Origin: Lentisphaerae bacterium ADurb.Bin242
GTDB taxonomy: Bacteria > Verrucomicrobiota > Lentisphaeria > Victivallales > UBA1829
Direction of reading: 5' to 3'
NCBI GenBank assembly: GCA_002069785.1
Contig: MWCA01000035.1
Location: 1-51,899 of the forward strand
DNA length: 51,899 nucleotides
Positions within the stretch are counted from its first letter, which is position 1. The number at the start of each line of letters is the position of its first letter. A program made the position numbers and the translations under genes. This document shows positions 28,649 to 37,284 of the stretch, piece after piece. Under the pieces are notes generated by a model. It was not told the DNA's origin, made no database searches, and saw only the letters and a program-made list of their open reading frames with translations.

Positions 28649-28686
28649 ATGAATGAAAAACGAATCAATCACTGGAGAAAGATGAA

Positions 28687-29352
28687 ATGAAGATGAAAAT
28701 GAAAAGAAAAAGATTCACATTGATCGAACTCCTGATCGTTATTGCCATCATCGCGATTCTGGCGGCCATGCTGCTCCCCGCCCTGAACAAGGCGCGCCTG
28801 ACGGCCGTGAGGATGAAATGCCTGGGCAACCATAAGCAATGGGCCTTGCTCATGGCGACTTATTCTTCGGACTTCAACGGATTCCATGTGCTGCAGATCG
28901 ACAAAACGGTGGATCCTCTCACCTGGTATTTCTGGAATATGACGCTCAGCAAACAGTATAATCTCGGGACCAAGAGCAAAAATTACGGTAACGCACTCTT
29001 CGGAAAGTGTCCGGCGGACCAGAGTACGAAAACGGCTTCCTACGGTCTCAACTATTCCTTTGGAGTGCGCAATGCCGACGGAACCTACAACTACGTGACT
29101 ACCAACGTCCGGGATAGTCAGATCAGCCAGCCGAGCTATCTGATCCTGTCGATCGATTCATTGCGTGCGCCGGATTTTTCCGCCCATTCCAGCGGCTGGG
29201 CCAGTAATTTTCCGGTGCTCTGGCATGACAACCAGATGAATATGTCGTTCGCGGACGGACATGCCGCCTCCATGAAGGCGCGCACATTCGGGCTTTACGC
29301 AGGGAAAAGCGACGGCTGGCCGCAGGATGACAAGCGTTGGAAACAGTGGTAA
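28687..29352 (+). CDS. Pseudopilin-like protein (cassette 3)
   Basis: A 221-residue protein starting [20 protein letters not shown], a strongly positive leader followed by the prepilin helix with Glu5; the residue before Phe is Arg. GGAG lies nine bases upstream. The helix continues into [26 protein letters not shown], and the C-terminal part has [19 protein letters not shown], a complete H-x-DG ending. It is the best match to the PVC pseudopilin consensus in the window. The next gene, 18 bases on, encodes a related protein without the leader motif, so the two may form a pair in one pseudopilus-like assembly. Confidence 0.93.
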   Translation: MKMKMKRKRFTLIELLIVIAIIAILAAMLLPALNKARLTAVRMKCLGNHKQWALLMATYSSDFNGFHVLQIDKTVDPLTWYFWNMTLSKQYNLGTKSKNYGNALFGKCPADQSTKTASYGLNYSFGVRNADGTYNYVTTNVRDSQISQPSYLILSIDSLRAPDFSAHSSGWASNFPVLWHDNQMNMSFADGHAASMKARTFGLYAGKSDGWPQDDKRWKQW

Positions 29353-29370
29353 GAAAAGGGGGATACTGAA

Positions 29371-30024
29371 ATGAATTCATGGAAAGAATTGAGTGCGGTC
29401 ATTTTCGCGGCGGGCCTTCTTGTGGTTCTGGGAACCGCCCAGATCAGGCAGGGATCGGACGCCTGGAAGGATCAGGTCTGCAAGGAAAATCTGAAACGGC
29501 TGGTTCAGACCGCTTCCCTCTACCAGTCGGATCACGGCGGCGCGTTCCAGCCTGTCATCGTGAGAACCAGACCCAGCTGGACCTATTGGTATAACTACAT
29601 TTTGAAATATGCGAAAGATCCGCGCATTTTCTACTGTCCGGCAAATCCGAAGACGGAAAAAATCCTGAAGGCGGACGAAGGCGCGGCGGATTTGCTGCCG
29701 GCGGTATTCGATCCCCTGTCCCAGTCCTACGGCATGAATTTCTGCCTGAGTTCTTCCGGAGACCCGAAGGAATCGGACCGCGCGGGAAATGTCCGGCGGA
29801 TCGCCGACCCGGCGTATACCATTTATTTCGGGGACAGCAAGACGGTCAGTCTCCGTCCGACGAAATGGTGCTGGATGGAAGACTATGCGCCCCTGCATGG
29901 CGATTGCGCGAATTTCGCGTTCATCGACGGTCATACGGAAAGCATGAACCGGAAGAATCTGGGATTGCTTCACGCTTTTGACGATTGGAATAAAGATGTG
30001 AAACGCTGGTCGAACTGGAAATGA
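29371..30024 (+). CDS. Pilin-like protein lacking the FTLIE leader (cassette 3)
   Basis: 217 residues with GGGGG upstream of the ATG. The N-terminus MNSWKELSAVIFAAGLLVVLG is a single membrane helix, but it has no prepilin cleavage motif. The body is clearly related to the neighbouring pseudopilin type: CKENLKRLVQTASLYQSDHGG corresponds to the post-helix region, FYCPANPKTEK to the cysteine segment, and LHGDCANFAFIDGHTESMN to the H-x-DG ending. It ends with DDWNKDVKRWSNWK, much like the [15 protein letters not shown] end of the preceding gene, which supports duplication. It may be an uncleaved, membrane-anchored minor subunit. Its stop overlaps an upstream in-frame ATG of the next gene. Confidence 0.85.
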   Translation: MNSWKELSAVIFAAGLLVVLGTAQIRQGSDAWKDQVCKENLKRLVQTASLYQSDHGGAFQPVIVRTRPSWTYWYNYILKYAKDPRIFYCPANPKTEKILKADEGAADLLPAVFDPLSQSYGMNFCLSSSGDPKESDRAGNVRRIADPAYTIYFGDSKTVSLRPTKWCWMEDYAPLHGDCANFAFIDGHTESMNRKNLGLLHAFDDWNKDVKRWSNWK

Positions 30025-30041
30025 AAAAGGAGCGAATTGTC

Positions 30042-32861
30042 ATGTGGAAACATACCCTCTGGATCGGATTGCTTATGGCGGGGCTGGAATTGTGCGCCGG
30101 AACGGTGCGGACGTCGCATGTAAAACTGGAGTCGGAGAACGGAACGCTTCGGGTGTCTCCGGTCAAGCCCGGCGGGGAGTGGACCCGCGCCCGGTTGGAA
30201 ACGCTCGTCGCGGCGGGACCTTCCGGAAAGGCGCAGGCGATGGAGTCTCCGCAAATCACGGACGGGCAGAATGAGTTCTCGCTGCTTTACCGGACTCCCG
30301 AATTTTCCTGGAAGATCCGATTTTCTCCGCGCGGAAAAATGATCCTTGCGGAATCCGAACTGACGAACCTGACGGACCGCGAACTCTGGCTGGAACCGGA
30401 ATTCCGCCTGAAGCCGGACCGTCCGGAAGTGCTGGCGTATTTCTGGAACGGATTCGGGCAAACGGAGAAAGCGGCAGGGAAACGGTTGGAGAGGCGCGGA
30501 ATCAAGGGGCTTGTGGAAAAACATGTCGGGGCTTCGACCATGCCGTTCCCCGTGTCCGCCTCGGGCGGAAAACACAGCGCCCTGTTTACCGGCAGTGTGC
30601 CGTTCGATCCGGTCAGCTATACGGCGGGATCGCTCGATCCGGCAAAACAGCAGCTGGCGTATTCCCTGCGCCTGGTCGCCGCTCCCCGGGAGACGGTCCG
30701 TTTCCGGCAGACCGTCGGCTGCGCGGATACGGCCTACGGGCTTCCCGAGGCGATCATCCAGCAGTATTACGACGCCTTCCCCGAATGCTGGGCGGTCGTG
30801 ATGGGGCAGGATAATCCCTATGTGTGGGGCAGCCACGGCGGCTATGAAAACTGGTGGAAGATGCCCGATGCGGAAAACAGCCGGCGCCTGGGGATTACCC
30901 TGGAATGGACTTACTGCCCCTTCCGCCGCGCCGGAGACATGTGGATGCGGGAAGAACTGTGGGACTATACCCCGAAAAATCCCTTCCGCGCCGATAAGAC
31001 GGAGTTCGGCAAAAAGCTGGATATGGGAAAAATCGGCCGGGCGGAATATACGCAATGGCGGCAGGATAATTTCCGGAAGATGGCCCGCCAATTCGGGTTG
31101 ATGTTCTACAATACCGTGGCGGGCACCTGGTGCGAATACAATCTGGCGCAGCAGAAATATCCGGACGCCATTGTCCACGATAAGAGCGTCATGTATATCC
31201 TGAACAACTGGTCCACGCATCATGATCAGGAAATCCGTGTCTTTCCGATGGGCACATCGTTTGCAAAAGTGTTCGAGGAGGATATGGTTCTTCTGGCGAA
31301 GGATCTCGACCTGCCCGGGTTCGCGCTGGATTGCGCCTACGGAGGCGCTTATTATCGGGGGCCGGCGGTCGAAAAGCCGCTGCCCGGGCGCGCCTGGGAC
31401 GAGGAAGGCAAGTTCATCGACCAGAGCGTGGCGATCAATCATGAAGTGGATTTCATCCATAACATCAACCCCGAACCCGACCGGAAACTGACGGCTTTCA
31501 TCAACGGCTATCTGAAGGGCGATTATGTGATGGTGGAGTCGCCGTTCTTCAATCTCGGCAAGTTTAACCGCTGGATGCCGCTTCTCCGCTGGTATATCGG
31601 GCCGCGTCCCGGTTGCGTGCACGGTCACGGCTACATGTTCAAGGAAGTTGTTCCGGACTGGCGCGGCAAGACACCGGCGGATTTTCAGGAAATCATGCCG
31701 AAACTGAGTGATTATGTCATCATGAACCAGTTCAAATACGGCCTGACGGAAACCCAGCTGACGCAGCGCGGCAATCCGCAGCAGCTTTATGTCTTCCCCG
31801 AACTGATCGAACTGATGCGGGCCGGATGGCAGGCGGAAATCCCCATGGTCCTGGAAGAAGGAATGCGCGTTCCCTACCGGGCGCGTTACGGAAAAGGCGT
31901 CGAGACATTTTTCTTCCTCGGCAATTCCGGCGGGGAGACTGTTTCCGGGAAGATCCGTTTCGACAATGCCGTGCTGGAGGACTCTTCCCGGACCTTCCTA
32001 TTCAACCGCAAAATGCGCGACAGGGCTGTCACTCTGAACCGGGTTGAAAAGAATTTCTCCGAAGTGGATGCCGTTCTGCCTTCCCGCGTGCCCGTGATCT
32101 ATGAGGCTGTCGCCGCGGTGCGCGGGACGGGCGAAAATCAGATCTGGAAGGTGAGCTCGGAAAAAACGCTGAACCGCCGGCGGCATCTGTTGGAGTATGT
32201 CGGCGGCGACCGGTTCGTTTCAGAACTCACTTTGCGTCCGGTCAGGGGATTCCGGGTGGAAAAGGTCACTCTTGACGGCAAGCCGGTTTCCCTGGAAGGC
32301 AGCCGGACTTCTCCCGTGAACTTTGCTCCCGGGGCGAAAGTCGAGATCGTCTATGTTTCGACGGTCTTTCATCTCCCCGCGGAGGCCATCCTGAAATTCC
32401 CGTTCACCAACGCGAAAAGAGAAGTGGCGTTCACTGTCAGAGTTCCCCGTGACGGAGCGGAAAAAACCCTTGCGGAACGTTTCAATGAATATTTCGATTT
32501 CTGCCGGAAGAACAAAGTGATCGCGCAGAATTCCCCGTCGGCGAAAATCGAGACGGCGGAGACCTTGAATCCGTCCGCGGGAACCGTGACCCTGATGGCC
32601 GGACGGAACCGTCTGCCGGGAAGCGCTTCCGTTCCGGACGGCATCTCCATAAGCAGGGACGGCGGGCTGATCGTCAAAGCGGCGGACCCGGCGCAGGCCG
32701 GCCGGCTCCTGAACGAACTGTTCGGAGTGATGGACCGCCAGTATGAATATCTTTATCCGTTCCAGTGGGTGATGGGCCTGAGCGGAGAAATGCTGACTCA
32801 TTTCGGCATGTTCGGCAAAACGCTTCCCTGCCGGAAATATTTCGAGGAGACGGCGCGATGA
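30042..32861 (+). CDS. Large exported protein of unknown family, putative glycoside hydrolase
   Basis: The ATG at 30042 has AAGGAG nine bases upstream and yields 939 residues starting with a signal peptide (MWKHTLWIGLLMAGLELCAG); an ATG at 30021 overlapping the previous stop is the alternative. The first ~280 residues read as a beta-supersandwich, followed by a probable TIM barrel (YDAFPECWAVVMGQDNPYV, then DMVLLAKDLDLPGFALDCAYG and INGYLKGDYVMVESPFF). After more beta-structure, the last ~100 residues (ISRDGGLIVKAADPAQAGRLL) resemble the GH20b/GH67-type N-terminal fold. I recognise no named family. Its place in cassette 3 suggests a polysaccharide-active enzyme. It overlaps the following lipoprotein gene by four bases. 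Confidence 0.8.
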   Translation: MWKHTLWIGLLMAGLELCAGTVRTSHVKLESENGTLRVSPVKPGGEWTRARLETLVAAGPSGKAQAMESPQITDGQNEFSLLYRTPEFSWKIRFSPRGKMILAESELTNLTDRELWLEPEFRLKPDRPEVLAYFWNGFGQTEKAAGKRLERRGIKGLVEKHVGASTMPFPVSASGGKHSALFTGSVPFDPVSYTAGSLDPAKQQLAYSLRLVAAPRETVRFRQTVGCADTAYGLPEAIIQQYYDAFPECWAVVMGQDNPYVWGSHGGYENWWKMPDAENSRRLGITLEWTYCPFRRAGDMWMREELWDYTPKNPFRADKTEFGKKLDMGKIGRAEYTQWRQDNFRKMARQFGLMFYNTVAGTWCEYNLAQQKYPDAIVHDKSVMYILNNWSTHHDQEIRVFPMGTSFAKVFEEDMVLLAKDLDLPGFALDCAYGGAYYRGPAVEKPLPGRAWDEEGKFIDQSVAINHEVDFIHNINPEPDRKLTAFINGYLKGDYVMVESPFFNLGKFNRWMPLLRWYIGPRPGCVHGHGYMFKEVVPDWRGKTPADFQEIMPKLSDYVIMNQFKYGLTETQLTQRGNPQQLYVFPELIELMRAGWQAEIPMVLEEGMRVPYRARYGKGVETFFFLGNSGGETVSGKIRFDNAVLEDSSRTFLFNRKMRDRAVTLNRVEKNFSEVDAVLPSRVPVIYEAVAAVRGTGENQIWKVSSEKTLNRRRHLLEYVGGDRFVSELTLRPVRGFRVEKVTLDGKPVSLEGSRTSPVNFAPGAKVEIVYVSTVFHLPAEAILKFPFTNAKREVAFTVRVPRDGAEKTLAERFNEYFDFCRKNKVIAQNSPSAKIETAETLNPSAGTVTLMAGRNRLPGSASVPDGISISRDGGLIVKAADPAQAGRLLNELFGVMDRQYEYLYPFQWVMGLSGEMLTHFGMFGKTLPCRKYFEETAR

Positions 32862-34066
32862 AATATGGAATGCTGCTGCTCCCGCTGCTGGCGCTGACCG
32901 GATGTTACAACGAATGCCGGCTGGAACCGTCCGAACTTTCCGGCACGGAAAGCCGGGTGCTGAGCAACCGTTATCTGCGTGCGGAAGTCGTGCCCGCCGT
33001 CTGCGGCGCTGTCGTGTCGCTGCAATACCGTCCGACCGGCGCCTCCCTGACGGAACCGTTCGAGTATTCCGTCGGAAAAATCGATCTGCTGCCCGATCAG
33101 GCTTCCGCCAATGCCGCGGGAAGCCGCACCTGGCTGTGGAAAGAAAAAAATATGCTGTGCAGCCGTTTTACGGTTCAGGGAGAAAGCAGTGGTCCGGATC
33201 TCTGTGAAACGGTTTTGTCTGCGCGCTATTATCAGGGAACTCCCGTTACTCTGGAACGCCGTATTCGATTGGAGCGTAACTCTTCGATGTTGAAGCTGTT
33301 TCTGACGTTCCGGAACCCGGGTAAAAAAGAGTGCACCGTCATTCCGTGGGAAAATGGGGTCATGCAGCTGAATCCGGAACGGATGGACGATGTTCTGATA
33401 CCGGGCCGCGGAGGCGTGGACCGGATCGGAGAGTACGGCGTTCAGCGTCTGGAAAGAGACCGTATCTTCGTCGATGACGCGGCGGTGCACGCCAAGGAGG
33501 TGAAAATCGCTCCGGCCCGGAACTGGATCGCCCGGCGTAATACCGCCAGCCCCCTGATTCTTGCGGTACGGACAGACATGAAGAATCTTCTGCCGGAAGG
33601 TTTCCTTTATGCCTGGAAAATGCAGGGGAATTCGCCGGTGCACACGATGGAAATCATTTTCAGTCCGTTTCCATTGAAATCCGGTGCGGAAAAAACATTG
33701 GAAGTGGAGTACCTGATTTTTCAAGGCCTCGAGGACCTGAAGGAAATCTGCGGCGACACCGGCATCGACTGCCGGGTGATGGATTCGAAAATCCGGTTTT
33801 TCCTGTGCGGCGCCCGTCCGGTCGCGGCGGATACGCTTTCCATTATCCTGACCTCGTCCAAGGGCGGTGAAATCGTCCTCGGCAACGCCAAAGTTCCTTC
33901 TCTGACTCCCGGCGTCGTCGAAACCTTTTCCTTTGACTTGCCGTCTCTTCCCGCGGGCGAATATCGCATTTGCGGCATATTCGGTTCGGGGAAGAAATTC
34001 ACCCTGCTGGACCCGGTCGTCCTTATTTCCGGTGCGGGTATATTTCCGGTTCAGATGGGGTACTGA
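32858..34066 (+). CDS. Lipoprotein with a probable galactose-mutarotase-like beta-sandwich
   Basis: The ATG at 32858 overlaps the preceding stop as ATGA and gives 402 residues starting MKYGMLLLPLLALTGCYNEC, a clear lipoprotein signal with lipobox LTGC. The mature part begins LEPSELSGTESRVLSNRYLRAEVVP and continues as beta-strands with the spacing of aldose-1-epimerase/supersandwich folds (DUF4380-like). No catalytic residues can be named. As last gene of cassette 3 it is translationally coupled to the 939-residue exported protein and may hold or present its substrate at the membrane; this is inference. It ends 38 bases before the convergent cassette 4. Confidence 0.75.
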   Translation: MKYGMLLLPLLALTGCYNECRLEPSELSGTESRVLSNRYLRAEVVPAVCGAVVSLQYRPTGASLTEPFEYSVGKIDLLPDQASANAAGSRTWLWKEKNMLCSRFTVQGESSGPDLCETVLSARYYQGTPVTLERRIRLERNSSMLKLFLTFRNPGKKECTVIPWENGVMQLNPERMDDVLIPGRGGVDRIGEYGVQRLERDRIFVDDAAVHAKEVKIAPARNWIARRNTASPLILAVRTDMKNLLPEGFLYAWKMQGNSPVHTMEIIFSPFPLKSGAEKTLEVEYLIFQGLEDLKEICGDTGIDCRVMDSKIRFFLCGARPVAADTLSIILTSSKGGEIVLGNAKVPSLTPGVVETFSFDLPSLPAGEYRICGIFGSGKKFTLLDPVVLISGAGIFPVQMGY

Positions 34067-34104
34067 CTTCTACAGTCATATTTCTCCGGGAGAGGATCGG
34101 ACAG

Positions 34105-35355
34105 TCAGTTTTTCCGCAGTTCCGGGTCGCCCCAGACGGCATGAGAGTGGCTCAGCCAGGGGGAACCGCCGGGCAGTTCCACTTTCAGGGTCAGTTCCTT
34201 CACGCCGGAAATGCTGCAGCGGATTTCACGGGAATCGTTGACCGTTCCGCATTCCGCCGAGGCGAGTATCCCGCGATCTCCGATGACACGGAAAACCATC
34301 CCTGTTTTCGAGCCGAGCCGACTGTGGATTCCCACTGCGGCGCGGAACTCCGAATACACTCCGGCGGGCAGGAAATACGTCATTTCGGAAGGAGGGCCGA
34401 GCCCGAAGCCTTTCTCGAAAATGATTTCCCGTCCCTCCCTGAGAAGCGAAAGCGGAACGGGAACGCCGCGTTCGTTCAGGCTCCACGGGGCGTTCCTGAT
34501 TTCGGCATAGGGATAGGGGAAGGGGCTCCAGGCGTTTCGTTCGTACGGCGTCAGCCCGCCGAGTGAAACGGTGCGAAGGGCTTCCCTTCCGACGTTCCCG
34601 ATGTGGTTGTGTCCGACAGCCAGCGTCGTGTATATGAAGTCCGCCATGATTTCGGAAGAGACCCGGCCGCATTCGCTCAGCAGTTCCGCCAGGCGCTCGG
34701 CGTCATTGCTGTAATACGCGTCCAGCAGGGGGAGTATGCGGGAGATCGAATTTTCGAGCATATCCGTAAAGCGTTCCAGCATACGGAAGGAGATTTCGGA
34801 GGGGGACGTCCCCAGCAGGACGGGCGTGTAACGCAATGTCAGCGGGGCGTATCTGTTTTCGAGCGCGGCATGGAACTGTCCGGCCATCTTCCCGGCGTCG
34901 GCGCACGGATGAAGCATCTTCAGGAACTTCATGTCCGTACCCATTTCCGTGCCGACCGCGTGCGGCGGGGCTCCGCAATCCTCCACCACATGCGCCAGCG
35001 ATCCGGTGAAACGGGCGAAATCGTCGACATTTTCTTTTGCCGCGCATTCGATGCACTTTGCCGCGAAATATTCGAAAGAGTCGCGCATCAGTTTGTAGTA
35101 GCCGCATGTGTAATAATCCTTTCCGGGGCCGTCCTTCCGGAAATGGCGTATCTCCCACGGGTCCATCGGGAGACGGCCGTCGGGCAGGACAATGTAGGGA
35201 CCGATCCGCGCGGGATGCTTGAAATAGTCGTCCCCGAACATGCAATATTCTTTTTCCAGCCGTTCGGCGGCCGGGCTCAGCCATTGTTTTTCGCGTTCCG
35301 GCAGAGCCTCGAACGCGGCGTGCGTGAGAATTCGGTGACCTTCTCCGTTCGGCAT
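34105..35355 (-). CDS. Zinc phospholipase C/P1-nuclease-like protein with C-terminal NPCBM domain
   Basis: 416 residues; GGGAG lies 11 bases before the ATG. The first ~270 residues match the zinc-dependent PLC/S1-P1 nuclease fold: GEGHRILTHAAF (His7, His12), FGDDYF (Asp42/43), RHFRKDG (His71), HVVEDCGAPPHA (His122, Asp126, His132) and FHAALENR (His162, Glu166). The 4 and 6 residue spacings His122-Asp126-His132 and the HxxxE spacing equal those of Bacillus PLC. From about 310 on, an NPCBM domain is clear (GVYSEFRAAVGIHSRLG, then GMVFRVIGDRG, and SHAVWGDPEL at the end). The N-terminal Trp ligand is missing and no signal peptide is seen, which is odd for both parts. Last gene of cassette 4, six bases after GH36. 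Hydrolysis of a phosphodiester or other ester on a glycan is a guess. Confidence 0.8.
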   Translation of the reverse strand: MPNGEGHRILTHAAFEALPEREKQWLSPAAERLEKEYCMFGDDYFKHPARIGPYIVLPDGRLPMDPWEIRHFRKDGPGKDYYTCGYYKLMRDSFEYFAAKCIECAAKENVDDFARFTGSLAHVVEDCGAPPHAVGTEMGTDMKFLKMLHPCADAGKMAGQFHAALENRYAPLTLRYTPVLLGTSPSEISFRMLERFTDMLENSISRILPLLDAYYSNDAERLAELLSECGRVSSEIMADFIYTTLAVGHNHIGNVGREALRTVSLGGLTPYERNAWSPFPYPYAEIRNAPWSLNERGVPVPLSLLREGREIIFEKGFGLGPPSEMTYFLPAGVYSEFRAAVGIHSRLGSKTGMVFRVIGDRGILASAECGTVNDSREIRCSISGVKELTLKVELPGGSPWLSHSHAVWGDPELRKN

Positions 35356-35361
35356 GATTCA

Positions 35362-37260
35362 TCAGTCTCCCGGGTATAAGGTGAAGAACCGGCAGGAATG
35401 CGGTTCGAGCGATACGGTGAAAGGCGTCCGGGCGGAGAAAGTGACGCGTCCGCCGTCCCACACGTCTTCTCCCGGATAATTCTTTTCCGTTTCCAGCTTC
35501 AGGGCGGAGGGCTCCACGGAAATCCGGGTTGTGGAATCGTCCCAGTTGAAGAGCGCCAGCAGATGCGGAAAATCCCGTGTGCCCGCTCCGTTCCGGAACC
35601 AGATCCGGGGGATTTGGGATTCCATGCGGTCCACGGGCCATGCGGGAACGCCGTTGGAGAACGCAAAGACTTTCCGGATCATTTCCAGACGTTCCGGAGG
35701 GAGTTCCGCCAGACGGTCGCCGAGGAAGAGCGCGCCGCCCGAAAGGATCATTGCCGTTGCCAGCATCCGGGACTCCGCAAGGGTCAGGGGCGGCAGATGA
35801 TCGTATTTTTTACGGTTGTGCCGTTCGCGCACGATCAGGCAGTCGGGATCGTTCAGCCAGAGATGGCCGTGCATATACGCCCGGTTGACGATATTGCGGC
35901 AGACGTTGGGGATTGCGGGGGATTCGGGGGTAAAGCCCGGCACGCACCAGAAGGGCGTCACGTCGGTGGAGATGCGGCAGCCGTCGACCAGCCCGGCGCC
36001 GGGAACAAGCAGAGAGGTTCCCCCCAGGAGGAACGCGTCTTTTCCGACCGCCTCGCGGATGGTTTCGAGGCCCCGGCGGAACGCCTGAACACGGGTGGCG
36101 TTCCGGTCGGAATAGACCGCCCCGGAACAGGTCTCCACCATGGTAAAATCGAGCTTGAAGTAGGAATATCCCCAGCTCCGGATCGTCCGGAAGCACTCCT
36201 TCAGCCATTCGAGCGAGTCCGGACGGGTGGTGTCCAGAAAACAGCAGTCGCCCATGCGCAGGAGGGCTCCGTTCCGGTCGCGCAGAAGCCGTTCGGGATG
36301 GTTCCGGAAGAGATCGGTATCTTCGGCCACAAGGAATGGAGCTACCCAGATTCCGGGTTTGAATCCGAGCGCCGCGATTTCTTCCGAGAGCCATTTCATG
36401 CCGTGCGGGAATTTGACGGGGTCGGACTCGACGTAATTGCCGCGCGCTCGCTGCCACCCGTCGTCGATCTGGATGTATTCCACCGGCAGGATGTCCCGGT
36501 GTTCCGCAAGGAAACGGGCGTTCTCGAGAATGTCGTTTTCCGTTTCCCTGCCGTAGTAGTAATAATAGCTGCACCAGCCCGAGGGATTTTTCGGGCGGAG
36601 GGGAACGGCTTTCATGCGGACGGCGGTTTCCCGGGCGTAGCCGCGCAGAAGGGTTTCCGCACAGCGCCCCGGGGCGAGCATCAGGGTTTCGAGCGTGATT
36701 GCGGCGCCGGGGGCAAGGACAGTGTTTTCCGTATCGACGAACGCGCTCCAGCGGCGGTTCCGGAGGTCCGCCCGAATCCGGCAGAAGAACTTTTCCGCCG
36801 TGACGAAACCGGCCAGCATGCACTCTCCGGTGTCCATATTCCGCAGGACGCCGATTTGTTCCGCGCAGAAGACGCCTTTCTCGTCCCAACGGTATCCGGA
36901 CGGATCGGAGACCGTGAAGCGGAGGAAGCCCGGATCGAGCGCGAAATCGCAGTCATCCTTTCCGCCGGACCCGGCAACGCCCACGACGGTCAGCCCTTCC
37001 TTGTAGAAACGCAGGGAATCGTCCGGATTCCCGAAAAGCGGCGCCGTGTCGAAGTCCAGTTCGACGCCCGAAACGGGCGCCGGCGCGGAACCGTGGTTTT
37101 CCAACTGCAATTCGAATATTTCCGCCGTTCCCGCGCCGGAGGATATCCGGCGGAGGTTCAGGCGGACTCCGGGCAGTTCATCCGCGCGGACGCGGCGTCC
37201 GCCGCTGACAAAACAGACGTTCACCGGGATCATTTCATCTTCCGATCTTGCTGAATTCAT
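35362..37260 (-). CDS. GH36-type alpha-galactosidase
   Basis: From ATG 37260 there are 632 residues; a GTG at 37275 and an ATG at 37233 (with GGAAG five bases upstream, start MIPVNVCFVSGG) are alternatives. After an N-terminal beta-supersandwich comes the melibiase-type TIM barrel: SGWCSYYYYYGRETENDI, EYIQIDDGWQ, the nucleophile Asp371 in YFKLDFTM and the acid/base Asp433 in CRISTDVTPFW. A C-terminal beta-domain follows. These features fix it as GH36 (alpha-galactosidase or close relative). There is no signal peptide, so it works on imported oligosaccharides. It is nine to 24 bases behind the preceding gene and six bases before the PLC-like gene in cassette 4. Confidence 0.93.
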   Translation of the reverse strand: MNSARSEDEMIPVNVCFVSGGRRVRADELPGVRLNLRRISSGAGTAEIFELQLENHGSAPAPVSGVELDFDTAPLFGNPDDSLRFYKEGLTVVGVAGSGGKDDCDFALDPGFLRFTVSDPSGYRWDEKGVFCAEQIGVLRNMDTGECMLAGFVTAEKFFCRIRADLRNRRWSAFVDTENTVLAPGAAITLETLMLAPGRCAETLLRGYARETAVRMKAVPLRPKNPSGWCSYYYYYGRETENDILENARFLAEHRDILPVEYIQIDDGWQRARGNYVESDPVKFPHGMKWLSEEIAALGFKPGIWVAPFLVAEDTDLFRNHPERLLRDRNGALLRMGDCCFLDTTRPDSLEWLKECFRTIRSWGYSYFKLDFTMVETCSGAVYSDRNATRVQAFRRGLETIREAVGKDAFLLGGTSLLVPGAGLVDGCRISTDVTPFWCVPGFTPESPAIPNVCRNIVNRAYMHGHLWLNDPDCLIVRERHNRKKYDHLPPLTLAESRMLATAMILSGGALFLGDRLAELPPERLEMIRKVFAFSNGVPAWPVDRMESQIPRIWFRNGAGTRDFPHLLALFNWDDSTTRISVEPSALKLETEKNYPGEDVWDGGRVTFSARTPFTVSLEPHSCRFFTLYPGD

Positions 37261-37284
37261 GATTTCAAATTTCACTCCGCTGCT

